The notes: a model not told the origin generated them from the letters alone. Counted from the stretch's first letter, positions 16,423 to 24,677 are shown. The stretch is 32,016 nt of DNA from Pseudomonas amygdali (GCF_002699855.1 NZ_LKBW01000262.1:11004-43019), one strand, 5' to 3'. Numbers and translations are program-made.

Positions 16423-17904
16423 ATGTCAGCGTCTGATGGCACCCCCCTGTTGCACCGCGCGATTGAAGCCGAATGTGTATTCAATGGCGACTGGATTCCT
16501 TCCTCATCCCCGTTATTGCCCGTCATCGAGCCTGCGACCGGCGAGCTGTTGATGAACACTGCCATGGCTGACGCGGCGGATATCGCCGTTGCCTGCCGGG
16601 AAGCTGCGCTTGCCCAGCCTGCCTGGGCGGCGCTGGGGCCTCGTGAAAAGGCTGAAATATTTTTGCTGGCCGCCGATCACGCGGTCTGTGCGTTCGATGA
16701 ACTGGCTTTGTACGTGGCTCGGGAGAGCGGCGGCAGTCTGCACAAGGGCCAGCACGAAGTGAATGAGGCCATTGTGTTGCTGCGCCAGGCCGCGGGTATG
16801 CTTTCGCAGGCTCATGGTCACGGTCTGATGCTGCCCAGCGCTGCCGGTCGCCTGTCTTATGCACGGCGCGTCGCACACGGTGTGGTGGGGGTGATTTCGC
16901 CGTTCAACTTTCCGTTGGTGCTGTCCATGCGCTCGGTTGCTCCTGCGCTTGCCGCTGGCAATGCCGTGGTGCTCAAGCCTGACCCGCAGACGCCGATCAG
17001 TGGCGGTTTTCTGATTGCCAGGCTGTTCGAGGAAGCAGGGCTGCCCAAAGGGCTGTTGCATGTGTTGCCGGGGGCGGCGGATGCGGGCGAAGCGCTGTGC
17101 CGCGACACCAATGTACAGATGATCACGTTTACCGGATCAACTGCGGCCGGACGCAAAGTTGCCGAGGCTGCCGGGCGCAATCTGAAGAAAGTGTCGCTGG
17201 AATTGGGAGGCAAGAACCCCCTGATCATTCTCGAAGACGCCGACCTTGATCTGGCTGCCAGCAATGCAGCGTTTGGAGCCTGGCTCCATCAGGGGCAGAT
17301 CTGCATGGCCACCGGCCTGATTCTGGTTCACGAATCGATTGTCGCCGACCTGACCCGCAAGCTGGCAGGCAAGGCACGGGCGTTGACGGTCGGTAATGCG
17401 GCACGCGGTGAAGCTGCGTTGGGGCCGCTGATCAACAAACGCCAGTTGCAGCACGTACACCAGGTGGTCAGCGACAGCCTGCAAGCTGGTGCGCAGCTGG
17501 AAAACGGTGGTGAATACGAGGGCCTGTTCTATCGCCCTACAGTGCTCAGCGGCGTGAAGCCCGGTATGCGTGCATTCGAGGAGGAGATTTTTGGCCCGGT
17601 GGCCGTAGTGGTCAGTTTTTCCACCGATGAGGAAGCCATTGAACTGGCCAATCGCTCTGAATATGGCCTGGCCGCTGCCGTTATTTCCCCGAATGTGGGC
17701 CGCGCGACGGCGATTGGCGATCGACTGCGGTGCGGCATGCTGCACATCAATGACCAGACCGTGGCCGATGAGTGCATCAACTCGTTCGGCGGGCGCGGAG
17801 CGTCGGGCAACGGCTGCAGCGCAGGCAGCCCTTCAGACTGGGAGGAGTACAGCCAGTGGCAGTGGGTGACCGTGAAGAATCAGGCTCCGACCTACCCATT
17901 CTGA
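16423..17904 (+). CDS. Aromatic aldehyde dehydrogenase (benzaldehyde dehydrogenase / XylC-like)
   Basis: ATG 16423 follows GGAG with good spacing and gives 493 residues; an in-frame upstream extension reads through the sigma-54 promoter and was rejected. The aldehyde dehydrogenase fold shows NAD-site residues in SPFNFPLVLSMRSVAPALAAGNAVVLKP, the glutamate in SLELGGKNP and the catalytic cysteine in GQICMATG. The C-terminus (NDQTVADECINSFGGRGASGNG, then EEYSQWQWVTVK) is that of NAD-dependent benzaldehyde dehydrogenases. It should oxidise an aromatic aldehyde to its acid. With the next gene, a coniferyl-alcohol-dehydrogenase-like SDR, the likely pair is aromatic alcohol to aldehyde to acid. Coniferaldehyde to ferulate would link it to the ech-vdh-fcs genes, but the natural substrate could also be a benzyl derivative. 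Confidence 0.87.
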   Translation: MSASDGTPLLHRAIEAECVFNGDWIPSSSPLLPVIEPATGELLMNTAMADAADIAVACREAALAQPAWAALGPREKAEIFLLAADHAVCAFDELALYVARESGGSLHKGQHEVNEAIVLLRQAAGMLSQAHGHGLMLPSAAGRLSYARRVAHGVVGVISPFNFPLVLSMRSVAPALAAGNAVVLKPDPQTPISGGFLIARLFEEAGLPKGLLHVLPGAADAGEALCRDTNVQMITFTGSTAAGRKVAEAAGRNLKKVSLELGGKNPLIILEDADLDLAASNAAFGAWLHQGQICMATGLILVHESIVADLTRKLAGKARALTVGNAARGEAALGPLINKRQLQHVHQVVSDSLQAGAQLENGGEYEGLFYRPTVLSGVKPGMRAFEEEIFGPVAVVVSFSTDEEAIELANRSEYGLAAAVISPNVGRATAIGDRLRCGMLHINDQTVADECINSFGGRGASGNGCSAGSPSDWEEYSQWQWVTVKNQAPTYPF

Positions 17905-17967
17905 GGGTGCCTGGGCTTCCATGCTTTATTGCAAGTAGTGATGTGATGCAACGACAAAACGTGATCC

Positions 17968-17978
17968 AACAACAATAA
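17968..17978 (+). promoter_or_regulatory. CA motif (candidate Hfq/Crc target) before the SDR gene
   Basis: AACAACAATAA contains the AANAANAA pattern bound by Hfq with Crc in Pseudomonas. It ends 12 nt before the ATG at 17991 and runs into the AAGAG ribosome-binding site, where binding would block translation. Confidence 0.7.
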
Positions 17979-17990
17979 GAGCGCGTGACT

Positions 17991-18758
17991 ATGAACCTGA
18001 ATAATAAAACACTGATCATTACGGGTGTGTCCTCCGGAATTGGCGCTGAGCTGGCGAGGGTGGCGCGCTTTCAAGGTGCCAGAGTGATTGGCATCGATCT
18101 TCATGAACCGCAACTGACCGTGGACGGATTCTTCCAGGCGGACCTGGCTGATCCTGACAGTATCAATGCGCTGGTCGAGCGCTTGCCCAGACAGATCGAC
18201 GCCCTGTGCAACATCGCCGGCGTGCCCGGCACTGCGCCGGTTCAGGCGGTCGCCCGAGTCAATTACCTGGGGCTGCGCCATCTGACCCAGTGTTTGCTGC
18301 CGCGCATGGCCCCAGGCGGCAGTATCGTCAACGTATCGTCGATACTCGGTGACCAATGGGTTAAACGGCTGGAGTTGCACAAGGCGCTGGCCGCCACTGA
18401 AAGCTACAGCGAAGGGCAGGCGTGGCTGGCAGCCAATCCGGTCGCTCAGGAGACCTGCTACCAGTACTTCAAGGAGGCGCTGATTGTCTGGAGCTTTCAG
18501 CAGTCGCAAGAGTGGTTTCGCGAGCAGTCGTTGCGTGTCAACTGCGTCGCGCCGGGCCCGGTGTTCACACCTATTCTGGGGGATTTTGTCAGCATGGTCG
18601 GCCAGGAGCGGGTCACCCGTGACGGCTTGCACATGAAGCGTCCTGCGCTGGCTGATGAGGTGGCCGAGGTGATTGCGTTTCTGTGTTCCGACGCATCGCG
18701 CTGGATCAACGGTGTCAACTTGCCGGTAGACGGAGGGCTGGCAGCTTCTTACGTGTAA
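17991..18758 (+). CDS. calA: Short-chain dehydrogenase of the coniferyl alcohol dehydrogenase (CalA) type
   Basis: ATG 17991 has AAGAG about 9 nt upstream and gives 255 residues, the size of CalA from Pseudomonas sp. HR199; GTG 17985 is less well placed. The SDR signature is complete: TGVSSGIG for NAD(P), NIAGVPG in place of NNAG, the serine in IVNVSSILG, and YQYFK as YxxxK. It also has the C-terminal INGVNLPVDGGLAASYV typical of this subgroup. CalA oxidises coniferyl alcohol to coniferaldehyde in the cytoplasm. The gene lies 86 nt after the aldehyde dehydrogenase and upstream of an outer-membrane channel, presumably one transcript from the sigma-54 promoter. A broader benzylic alcohol range is possible. 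Confidence 0.82.
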   Translation: MNLNNKTLIITGVSSGIGAELARVARFQGARVIGIDLHEPQLTVDGFFQADLADPDSINALVERLPRQIDALCNIAGVPGTAPVQAVARVNYLGLRHLTQCLLPRMAPGGSIVNVSSILGDQWVKRLELHKALAATESYSEGQAWLAANPVAQETCYQYFKEALIVWSFQQSQEWFREQSLRVNCVAPGPVFTPILGDFVSMVGQERVTRDGLHMKRPALADEVAEVIAFLCSDASRWINGVNLPVDGGLAASYV

Positions 18759-18812
18759 TGGCTGCAAGCGGTGCAACCCCGATGGCACGCTCGTGGCGTC
18801 GGGGATATTGAA

Positions 18813-18826
18813 AACAACAACAATAA
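18813..18826 (+). promoter_or_regulatory. CA motif (candidate Hfq/Crc target) before the outer-membrane protein gene
   Basis: AACAACAACAATAA, a three-fold AAN repeat, ends 16 nt before the ATG at 18843 and directly precedes the ribosome-binding region TACAGGAA. Confidence 0.7.
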
Positions 18827-18842
18827 GTACAGGAATCACAAG

Positions 18843-19790
18843 ATGCCCAAGTCTATCTTGCGTACCGTTGCGACCGTATCAATCATCGGCCTTTCATCGA
18901 CCGCCTATGCCTATGACTTGCCCGGCCTTAATCTGGGCAACACCAGCTTCTACGACGGATCGCCAGCCCCGGCAGGGCCAGGCTGGTATCTGGAGGAGTA
19001 CCTGAACTACGCCAGGGCCGATCGCTTCAATGACGTGAATGGCGACAAACTGCAACTTTCCAAACAGGATGTGGATGTACTGGCCGTGACCACGCAGCTC
19101 ATTTACGTCGGCCAGCCTTTGGCCAATGGCGCGATGCCGGGTATTACCGCAATCAACACGTCGCTGGCGCATGTCGACGTGGACGATGGTCTGGATAACA
19201 CCGTGCTGAGTTCGCGCGCAGGGTTTGGCGATGTGATCATCGGCCCGTTTCTTCAGTTACCGACGATAACTCGTGCTGACGGTAGCCCACTGTTGACCCA
19301 GCGTATCGAGACGGATATTGCGATCCCGGTTGGTGCCTACAATCGCAATCGTTCGATCAACCCCGGCAGCAACTTCTGGTCGTTCAACCCATACTACGCA
19401 GCGACTTACTGGTTTTCCCCGAAATGGTCGGCCAGCGGGCGTTTCATGTACTTGTGGAACGGCAAGAATGACGACCCGCAAGCCGGGTTCGGCAATGTCT
19501 CCGACACTCAGGCGGGCCAGGCGCTGCATGCCAACCTGACCGTGCAATACGCAGTGACCGAACAGCTTTCGCTGGGGCTCAACGGCTACTGGCTCAAGCA
19601 GTTCACGGACACCCAGGTGGATGGCCATGATGTCAGTGGCCGCAAGGAAAAAGTCTGGGCCATCGGCCCCGGCTTCCTGTACGCCTTTAGCAAGGAGAAC
19701 GTCCTGACGGTCAACAGCTACTTCGAGCAGGGTGCGGAAAACCGCACCGAAGGCAACAAGCTGGTGCTGAATTTTCTGCACAAGCTGTAA
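18843..19790 (+). CDS. MetA-pathway / phenol-degradation type outer-membrane protein (SphA-like family)
   Basis: The 315-residue protein has a clear signal peptide (MPKSILRTVATVSIIGLSSTAYA, cleavage after residue 23). The rest is rich in alternating strands and aromatic residues, as in an outer-membrane beta barrel: GPGWYLEEYLNYARADRF, RAGFGDVIIGPFLQLP, IETDIAIPVGAYNRNRSINPGSNFWSFNPYYAATYWF. This is the pattern of the Phenol_MetA_deg family, whose genes sit in aromatic catabolic clusters and are thought to aid uptake of hydrophobic aromatics. AGGA lies upstream of the ATG; an in-frame extension before it lacks a signal-peptide start. It is the last gene of the sigma-54-driven group and is followed by a hairpin-rich spacer. 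Confidence 0.83.
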   Translation: MPKSILRTVATVSIIGLSSTAYAYDLPGLNLGNTSFYDGSPAPAGPGWYLEEYLNYARADRFNDVNGDKLQLSKQDVDVLAVTTQLIYVGQPLANGAMPGITAINTSLAHVDVDDGLDNTVLSSRAGFGDVIIGPFLQLPTITRADGSPLLTQRIETDIAIPVGAYNRNRSINPGSNFWSFNPYYAATYWFSPKWSASGRFMYLWNGKNDDPQAGFGNVSDTQAGQALHANLTVQYAVTEQLSLGLNGYWLKQFTDTQVDGHDVSGRKEKVWAIGPGFLYAFSKENVLTVNSYFEQGAENRTEGNKLVLNFLHKL

Positions 19791-19821
19791 GGCATTACTC
19801 GTCGTATAGCGATCGGCCAAT

Positions 19822-19849
19822 GCGTAGCGTGCAGTTCGCGGCGCTACGC
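19822..19849. repeat. Inverted repeat GCGTAGCG / CGCTACGC
   Basis: Two perfect 8-bp arms (19822-19829 and 19842-19849) enclose a 12-nt loop. It lies 32 nt after the outer-membrane protein gene. No T tract follows on the + strand, so it is not an obvious classical terminator. Confidence 0.65.
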
Positions 19850-19890
19850 GGAGTGCTCGGCGTTACACATGAGTCCAGCTGACTATCGTG

Positions 19891-20075
19891 CCAATGCTCC
19901 GCGTTGGCATGCATTGGGTGACGCTCCGCGTCACAAATCTGCAGCCTTGCGCGGTATCAAGGGCGAAGCAGTCTCAGGCTTTGGTGCTGCCTGTATCTCG
20001 GGCCGAATTGAATGATGCGTCACGGCTGCAATGTGACGCAGAGCGTCACGAAATGCATTACCACGCGGAGCGTGG
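19891..20075. repeat. Array of four short hairpins between convergent genes
   Basis: Four near-perfect stems with 3-nt loops occur at 19891-19907, 19918-19934, 20033-20049 and 20061-20075. Their stems are CCAATGC/GCGTTGG, GTGACGC/GCGTCAC (twice) and CCACGC/GCGTGG, with loops TCC, TCC, AGA and GGA. The 363-nt spacer 19791-20153 contains nothing else I can name; one short open frame across it is made of these repeats. They resemble the GC-rich intergenic palindromes common in P. syringae and may stop or stabilise the two converging transcripts. Confidence 0.72.
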
Positions 20076-20153
20076 GAGCGAGAAGTATCGGGATTTCAGC
20101 TATGTTTTCGGGCTCTTCAAGACTTGTGCATGACGATGGACATAGCGACCTGA

Positions 20154-21374
20154 TCACCTCGACTCTGCAACCTTGAGTTCACGCTTCTCGAGGGCGACCG
20201 ACCTGGACAGCACCGTGATCGCCGCCAGTGCGGCAATCACCAGGCCGGGTGAGGTGGCCAACAGTACGCCAGCGGTTCCCGCACCGGCTCCGAGCAGATG
20301 CCCGGCAGCCAAAGGGCCGGCCACAGAGCCGAGGCGGCCGATGGCTACCGCAGCGCCGACACCGGTGGCACGTACCGAAGTCGGGTACGAAGGAGGGGCC
20401 AGCGCATACAGCACCAGTTGCGCGGCCATGACAAATACCCCGGCAGCAAACCCGGCAATTGCCATCGGCACGATGCCGACCGACACGCCCACGCCCGCCA
20501 ACGCAGCCAGCAAACCGGCGTAGACGAACAGCACGACCTTGGTGCCGTTGCAGCGATCCAGCAACAGCCCGCCCAGTAGCGAGCCCAGCGCGCCGCCAAT
20601 ATTGAACAGCATCTGCACCAGGCCCGCCTGAGGTTTGCTGAAACCCTGGCCGATCAACAGCGACGGCAGCCAGTTGAGCAGCATGTACATGACGGTCAGG
20701 GTAAAAAAGTAGCCGACCCACAAGGCCAGTGTCGTGCGAGCGCTGCCTTCGCCGAACAGTGCGCTGGCGCTTGAATGCCGGGCAGCGCTGGCAGTCGTCT
20801 GCTGTTTAAAGGCACTGGATTCGGGCAGTAACAGGATCATCAACGGGACCACCAGCAGTGGCACCAGACCACCGATGATGAAAGTTGTCTGCCAGTGCTC
20901 GCTGGTAAACATCGCGACCACCGCAGCCAGGGCTCCGCCCAGCGGAACGCCTGCATACATGACGCTGATGGCGAGCCCGCGATGGCGTTCGCCGACAGCT
21001 TCGGCGCACAAGGCGATCAGGTTGGGCAGCGCAGCCCCCAGCCCCAGGCCGGTCATGAAGCGCACCAGCAACAGGGCAGAAAAGCTTTCGACATAAGCAG
21101 TGCTCAGCGAGAAGACCCCGAACAGCAGTACTGCGCTTACCAGAATCTTCTTGCGGCCGATGCTATCCGCAATCCAGCCGCCAAAAAAAGCGCCCGGCAG
21201 CAGCCCGATGATCCCTGCGCTGAATACCCAGCCCATCATTTTCGGGTCAAGGGCAAAGCTTTGACGAAGTCCCGCCGCCGCCGTCCCGGCAGCCTGCAGG
21301 TCGAAACCTTCGATGAGTGCGACGATAAAACACAAGATGATGGTCAGCGTCGAACGACGCAACGAACTGTTCAT
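20154..21374 (-). CDS. MFS aromatic-acid transporter, MhpT-like
   Basis: The start is ATG 21374, with GAGG 6 nt upstream; a second ATG at 21386 sits before that ribosome-binding site. The 406-residue protein has about 12 membrane spans and the AAHS/MhpT signatures. These are IVALIEGFDLQAAGTAAAGLRQSFALD in helix 1, FFGGWIADSIGRKKILV between helices 2 and 3, and RFMTGLGLGAALPNLIALCAEAVGERHRG. It looks closest to MhpT, the phenylpropionoid importer of E. coli, so hydroxycinnamates such as ferulate or p-coumarate are plausible substrates. It is transcribed convergently to the sigma-54-driven genes and divergently from the OprD porin, which would bring the same substrates across the outer membrane. 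The exact substrate is inferred from context. Confidence 0.87.
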   Translation of the reverse strand: MNSSLRRSTLTIILCFIVALIEGFDLQAAGTAAAGLRQSFALDPKMMGWVFSAGIIGLLPGAFFGGWIADSIGRKKILVSAVLLFGVFSLSTAYVESFSALLLVRFMTGLGLGAALPNLIALCAEAVGERHRGLAISVMYAGVPLGGALAAVVAMFTSEHWQTTFIIGGLVPLLVVPLMILLLPESSAFKQQTTASAARHSSASALFGEGSARTTLALWVGYFFTLTVMYMLLNWLPSLLIGQGFSKPQAGLVQMLFNIGGALGSLLGGLLLDRCNGTKVVLFVYAGLLAALAGVGVSVGIVPMAIAGFAAGVFVMAAQLVLYALAPPSYPTSVRATGVGAAVAIGRLGSVAGPLAAGHLLGAGAGTAGVLLATSPGLVIAALAAITVLSRSVALEKRELKVAESR

Positions 21375-21385
21375 GGCAAGCCTCA

Positions 21386-21401
21386 TTGTTGTTTTTGTTG
21401 T
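21386..21401 (-). promoter_or_regulatory. CA motif (candidate Hfq/Crc target) before the MFS transporter gene
   Basis: On the minus strand the leader reads ACAACAAAAACAACAA, ending 11 nt before the chosen ATG at 21374 and touching the GAGG ribosome-binding site. It contains overlapping AANAANAA matches. Confidence 0.68.
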
Positions 21402-21569
21402 GGAGAAAAGCCTGTTCCCGAGCGCCGACGAGGCGTTGTGACAGGTGCTGATCAAGGTAACAAAAATAACTAAAAAATGAATCCGGACCAAGAATTCAAT
21501 AAAAGCACGAATTAGTCTTTTTAAAACATTTAGTTAGGGAGGTATTTAAAGAGTGGTAGTCAAGTAGTT

Positions 21570-21584
21570 AACATTATTAATGTT
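21570..21584. promoter_or_regulatory. Palindrome in the divergent MFS/porin promoter region, candidate operator
   Basis: AACATT-ATT-AATGTT is a perfect 6-bp inverted repeat in the AT-rich 326-nt gap between the two divergent genes (21375-21700). On the minus strand it is part of TTAATAATGTTAAC, which resembles an element before ech and one before the aldehyde dehydrogenase. Apart from this and the two CA motifs I see no clear promoter in the gap. Confidence 0.4.
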
Positions 21585-21673
21585 CGATTATCGGTCACTC
21601 TGGATTGACGTCGATACGAAATCCTCCAATTCTCCTTCCACGGACCTGCGGCCAGCGCCGGACCGAATCCAAA

Positions 21674-21687
21674 AACAACAACAATAA
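21674..21687 (+). promoter_or_regulatory. CA motif (candidate Hfq/Crc target) before the porin gene
   Basis: AACAACAACAATAA, identical to the 14 bases before the MetA-type gene, ends 13 nt before the ATG at 21701. Confidence 0.7.
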
Positions 21688-21700
21688 GTGGACATCCAAC

Positions 21701-23023
21701 ATGCCAACGCTCACTCGTGGTGCAGCAAAAGCTGTGTCAACTCTCTTTTTCCGTGGAAAAAATTGCGGTCTCGCGCTGGGCCTGCTGGGCGTCAGCGCTG
21801 TACCTGACCTCGCACAGGCTCAGGGGTTTCTGAAGGACAGCCACGGCACCTTGACGCTGCGCAATTATTATATGGACCGTGATTACAAGGACGATGGTGC
21901 CAAAACAGCCACGCGGGAGTGGGCGCAGGGGTTCATTATCAACGCCGAATCCGGCTTCACAGAAGGACCGGTGGGCTTCGGTCTTGATGCGCGAACGCTG
22001 GTGGGTGTAAAGCTTGATTCTTCGCCAGACCGCAGCGGTACCGAGCTATTGCCGATATCGGCCAGTGACGGACGGGCTGCTGACGAGTATTCCCGACTGG
22101 CGCTGACCGGCAAGCTTAAATTCCGCGAAACCACAATCAAGACTGGCGACGTGTCGATTTTTCTGCCGTTTGCTTTCGCCAGCCCCTCACGCCTGTTGCC
22201 GCAGACTTTTCGGGGCACGACGCTGACCTCAAAGGACATCGACGGCTTGACCTTCAATGCCGGCTATATTGATCGGGTCAACAAGCGCGATTCCAGCAAC
22301 TATCAGGCAATGACCATCGCTTCGCCGAACCGGCGCTTCAATGGTGCAGCAACGTCATCGCACATGGCCTATGCCGGGGGCGACTATCAGGTCAACAAGG
22401 AGCTCAGCATACGCGCGTATCACGCTGAAGTGGCTGATCTTTATACTCAGAACACGCTCGCGCTACTACACAAACTGGCAATCGGCGATGGCGTGCTTAC
22501 CACTGATCTGCGCAGCTTTTTCAGTAGCGACACGGGCAGCGCGAAAGCCGGAGACGTGGATAACCAGAACCTGTCGGCGCTGTTGGGTTACAAGTGGGGA
22601 GGGCACAGCGTCAGCCTTGGTTATATGCATTCGAGCGGCGATACCGCTACACCCTATGTATCGGGCACCGAACTGATGGGTTTGAGCGAGATGACCATGA
22701 GTTCTGACTTTCTCAATGCCAGGGAGCGTACCTGGCAAGCCATTTACGACTATGACTTCACTGCCGTGGGGCTTGTCGGGTTACGCAGTCGCCTGCGTTA
22801 TGTGCGCGGCGACAACATCGAACTGGCCGCTTTCAATGCCGATAATCGCAAGGAGCGTGAGTTTCAGATGGAGCTGGGCTACGTCGTTCAGAGCGGCCCG
22901 CTGAAGAATATCGGCCTGCTGGCGCGCAAGTCGATCTATCGCAACGACTTCCCCGCAGGCGCCGCCTTTCGCGATGAAAACCAGACGCGCTTTATTGTTC
23001 AGTACAGCTTGCCACTCTGGTAA
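21701..23023 (+). CDS. OprD-family outer-membrane porin
   Basis: ATG 21701 gives 440 residues; an in-frame extension upstream would read through the CA motif and was rejected. A long but normal-looking signal peptide ends at AQA (residues 38-40). The mature protein starts QGFLKDSHGTLTLRNYYMDRDYKD, the hallmark of OprD porins, and ends in QYSLPLW with the terminal aromatic residue used for barrel insertion. Other family segments are EWAQGFIINAESGFTEGPVGFGLDA and LGYKWGGHSVSLGYMHSSGD. The OpdK/VanP branch takes up vanillate and related aromatic acids, and the location between the MFS importer and the ferulate genes supports that substrate class. A strong terminator follows. Confidence 0.9.
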   Translation: MPTLTRGAAKAVSTLFFRGKNCGLALGLLGVSAVPDLAQAQGFLKDSHGTLTLRNYYMDRDYKDDGAKTATREWAQGFIINAESGFTEGPVGFGLDARTLVGVKLDSSPDRSGTELLPISASDGRAADEYSRLALTGKLKFRETTIKTGDVSIFLPFAFASPSRLLPQTFRGTTLTSKDIDGLTFNAGYIDRVNKRDSSNYQAMTIASPNRRFNGAATSSHMAYAGGDYQVNKELSIRAYHAEVADLYTQNTLALLHKLAIGDGVLTTDLRSFFSSDTGSAKAGDVDNQNLSALLGYKWGGHSVSLGYMHSSGDTATPYVSGTELMGLSEMTMSSDFLNARERTWQAIYDYDFTAVGLVGLRSRLRYVRGDNIELAAFNADNRKEREFQMELGYVVQSGPLKNIGLLARKSIYRNDFPAGAAFRDENQTRFIVQYSLPLW

Positions 23024-23028
23024 TCAGC

Positions 23029-23070
23029 CCGTCATCGACGGCAAAAATCGCCGTTGATGACGGATTTTTA
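23029..23070 (+). terminator. Rho-independent terminator after the porin gene
   Basis: A 14-bp stem with one G-U pair (23029-23042 with 23050-23063) and a 7-nt A-rich loop is followed by ATTTTTA. It reads as a terminator only in the + direction. The T tract overlaps the stop codon of the convergent MarR gene. Confidence 0.9.
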
Positions 23071-23556
23071 CGAATGGTAGACCTTTTTCAACAGCCTGAG
23101 CAGGTCCTGACGTTCCTGGTTATCCAGCGCCGAAGTGGAATCGAGGTCACTGTCGGCGGCGATCTGTTTCAGTTCGCGCAGCAATGTCTCGCCGCTCTTG
23201 CTGAGGAAGATGCCATACGAGCGTTTGTCTGGCTTGCAGCGAACCCGCACGGCCAGTGCACGTTCTTCGAGCTTGTTCAGCAACGGTACGACCTGGGGCG
23301 GTTCGATAGCCAGCGCCTTGGCCAGGTCTGCCTGCATAAGGCCCGGGTTTTGCTCGATGATCGCCAGCGCCGAAAACTGCGCCGGACGCAGGTCGTGGGC
23401 GGAAAGACGTCCGATCAGGTTCTGGAACAGCTTGAGCTGTGCCCGGCGCATGGCATAACCGATCAGATCATCCAGCGCAGAATCCGTTGGCAAAGCTGCT
23501 TCGGCAACCTGTGCGGAGGCCTGGCAAATGTCGGCAATGTCGGATGGCTTGGCCAT
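23068..23556 (-). CDS. MarR-family regulator, probable repressor of the hydroxycinnamate genes
   Basis: From ATG 23556 the protein has 162 residues; an earlier in-frame TTG would add only unconserved residues. It has a typical MarR winged helix: LRPAQFSALAIIEQNPGLMQADLAKALAIEPPQVVPLLNKLEERALAVRVRCKPDKRSYGIFLSKSGETLLRELKQI. It lies divergent from ech, 211 nt away, as do the MarR-type ferulate/p-coumarate regulators FerC, FerR and HcaR. Those proteins leave DNA when the hydroxycinnamoyl-CoA thioester binds. By this analogy it represses ech-vdh-fcs-aat and perhaps the transporters. AAGGA lies about 14 nt before the ATG, a rather long spacing, so translation may be weak. Confidence 0.87.
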   Translation of the reverse strand: MAKPSDIADICQASAQVAEAALPTDSALDDLIGYAMRRAQLKLFQNLIGRLSAHDLRPAQFSALAIIEQNPGLMQADLAKALAIEPPQVVPLLNKLEERALAVRVRCKPDKRSYGIFLSKSGETLLRELKQIAADSDLDSTSALDNQERQDLLRLLKKVYHS

Positions 23557-23681
23557 TGAAAGTGCAGTCCTTTTGATGGGGTGGGTCAATCAGCCGATCA
23601 GTTTGCCGAGGTTAGCGAACGATAGCTATGGGGTATACGTCACTGTGACCAGCCTGTGCAGGCAGAGTGCCGACTTTTTGA

Positions 23682-23730
23682 TTAATAAATATAACAGTTA
23701 ATTGACATAACTATATTTGCCGTTTAGCTT
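23682..23730 (+). promoter_or_regulatory. Candidate ech promoter with overlapping MarR operator
   Basis: TTGACA (23702-23707) and TAGCTT (23725-23730) are 17 nt apart, giving a perfect -35 with a weak -10 for sigma-70. The -35 region lies between inverted arms AAATATA (23687-23693) and TATATTT (23712-23718), and contains AGTTA/TAACT as a second inverted pair. A repressor bound here would block RNA polymerase. The element TTAATAAATATAAC at 23682-23695 recurs with one change at 16193-16206. Confidence 0.5.
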
Positions 23731-23767
23731 TGAGCTATCGTCAAGCCAAGAGCAAGAGAGTATCGCC

Positions 23768-24598
23768 ATGAGCAAGTACGAAGGTCGCTGGGCAACCGTC
23801 AAGGTCGAAATTGAGCAAGGCATCGCGTGGGTCATACTCAATCGGCCTGAAAAGCGCAATGCCATGAGCCCGACCCTGAACCGTGAAATGATCGATGTGC
23901 TGGAAACACTCGAGCAGGATCCCGACGCAGGTGTTCTGGTGTTGACCGGTGCGGGCGAGGCCTGGACTGCCGGCATGGACCTCAAGGAGTACTTTCGTGA
24001 GGTGGACGCCGGACCGGAGATTCTTCAGGAAAAAATCCGTCGCGAGGCCTCCCAGTGGCAATGGAAGATGTTGCGCATGTACGCCAAACCGACCATCGCA
24101 ATGGTCAACGGCTGGTGTTTCGGCGGGGGCTTCAGCCCGCTGGTGGCATGTGACCTGGCGATCTGCGCCGATGAAGCGACCTTCGGGCTGTCGGAAATCA
24201 ACTGGGGCATTCCGCCTGGCAACCTGGTGAGCAAGGCTATGGCCGATACCGTGGGTCATCGCCAGTCGCTTTACTACATCATGACCGGCAAGACCTTCGA
24301 TGGTAAGAAAGCCGCTGAAATGGGGCTCGTCAATGAGAGCGTGCCGCTGGCACAACTGCGTCAGGTGACCATCGACCTGGCCCTCAACCTGCTGGAAAAG
24401 AACCCGGTGGTACTGCGCGCCGCCAAGCACGGCTTCAAGCGCTGCCGCGAACTGACCTGGGAGCAGAACGAAGACTACCTGTATGCCAAACTCGATCAGT
24501 CACGACTGCTGGACAAGGAAGGCGGGCGCGAGCAAGGCATGAAGCAATTCCTCGACGACAAGAGCATCAAACCAGGGTTGGAAGCTTATAAGCGGTAG
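23768..24598 (+). CDS. ech: p-Hydroxycinnamoyl-CoA hydratase/lyase (feruloyl-CoA hydratase, vanillin-forming)
   Basis: ATG 23768, preceded by AAGAGAG, gives 276 residues, exactly the size of the P. fluorescens AN103 enzyme. It hydrates feruloyl-CoA, caffeoyl-CoA or p-coumaroyl-CoA and splits the product into the aromatic aldehyde (vanillin and relatives) and acetyl-CoA. Residues known to matter in that enzyme are at the same numbers here: Y75 in LKEY, S123 in GGGFSPL, E143 in FGLSEINWGIPPG and Y239 near the end. The crotonase oxyanion-hole region GWCFGGGFSPLVACDLA is intact. It is the first gene of the ech-vdh-fcs-aat unit and lies divergent from the MarR gene. Unlike its neighbours it has no CA motif in its leader. 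Confidence 0.96.
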   Translation: MSKYEGRWATVKVEIEQGIAWVILNRPEKRNAMSPTLNREMIDVLETLEQDPDAGVLVLTGAGEAWTAGMDLKEYFREVDAGPEILQEKIRREASQWQWKMLRMYAKPTIAMVNGWCFGGGFSPLVACDLAICADEATFGLSEINWGIPPGNLVSKAMADTVGHRQSLYYIMTGKTFDGKKAAEMGLVNESVPLAQLRQVTIDLALNLLEKNPVVLRAAKHGFKRCRELTWEQNEDYLYAKLDQSRLLDKEGGREQGMKQFLDDKSIKPGLEAYKR

Positions 24599-24662
24599 AT
24601 GGCAGCTGCACGCGTAAGGCTTTGACTTGAGGCTTGCATTGCAAGGTTCGAGGCAGCCCTTG

Positions 24663-24677
24663 AACAACAATAACAAA
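24663..24677 (+). promoter_or_regulatory. CA motif (candidate Hfq/Crc target) before vdh
   Basis: AACAACAATAACAAA ends directly at the AGAGGA ribosome-binding site of the gene starting at 24689, in the 90-nt gap after ech. Confidence 0.72.

Noticed and set aside
19888..20133. 81-codon open frame in the spacer between the MetA-type gene and the MFS gene
   Set aside because: It runs through the hairpin repeats and has no ribosome-binding site or family resemblance.
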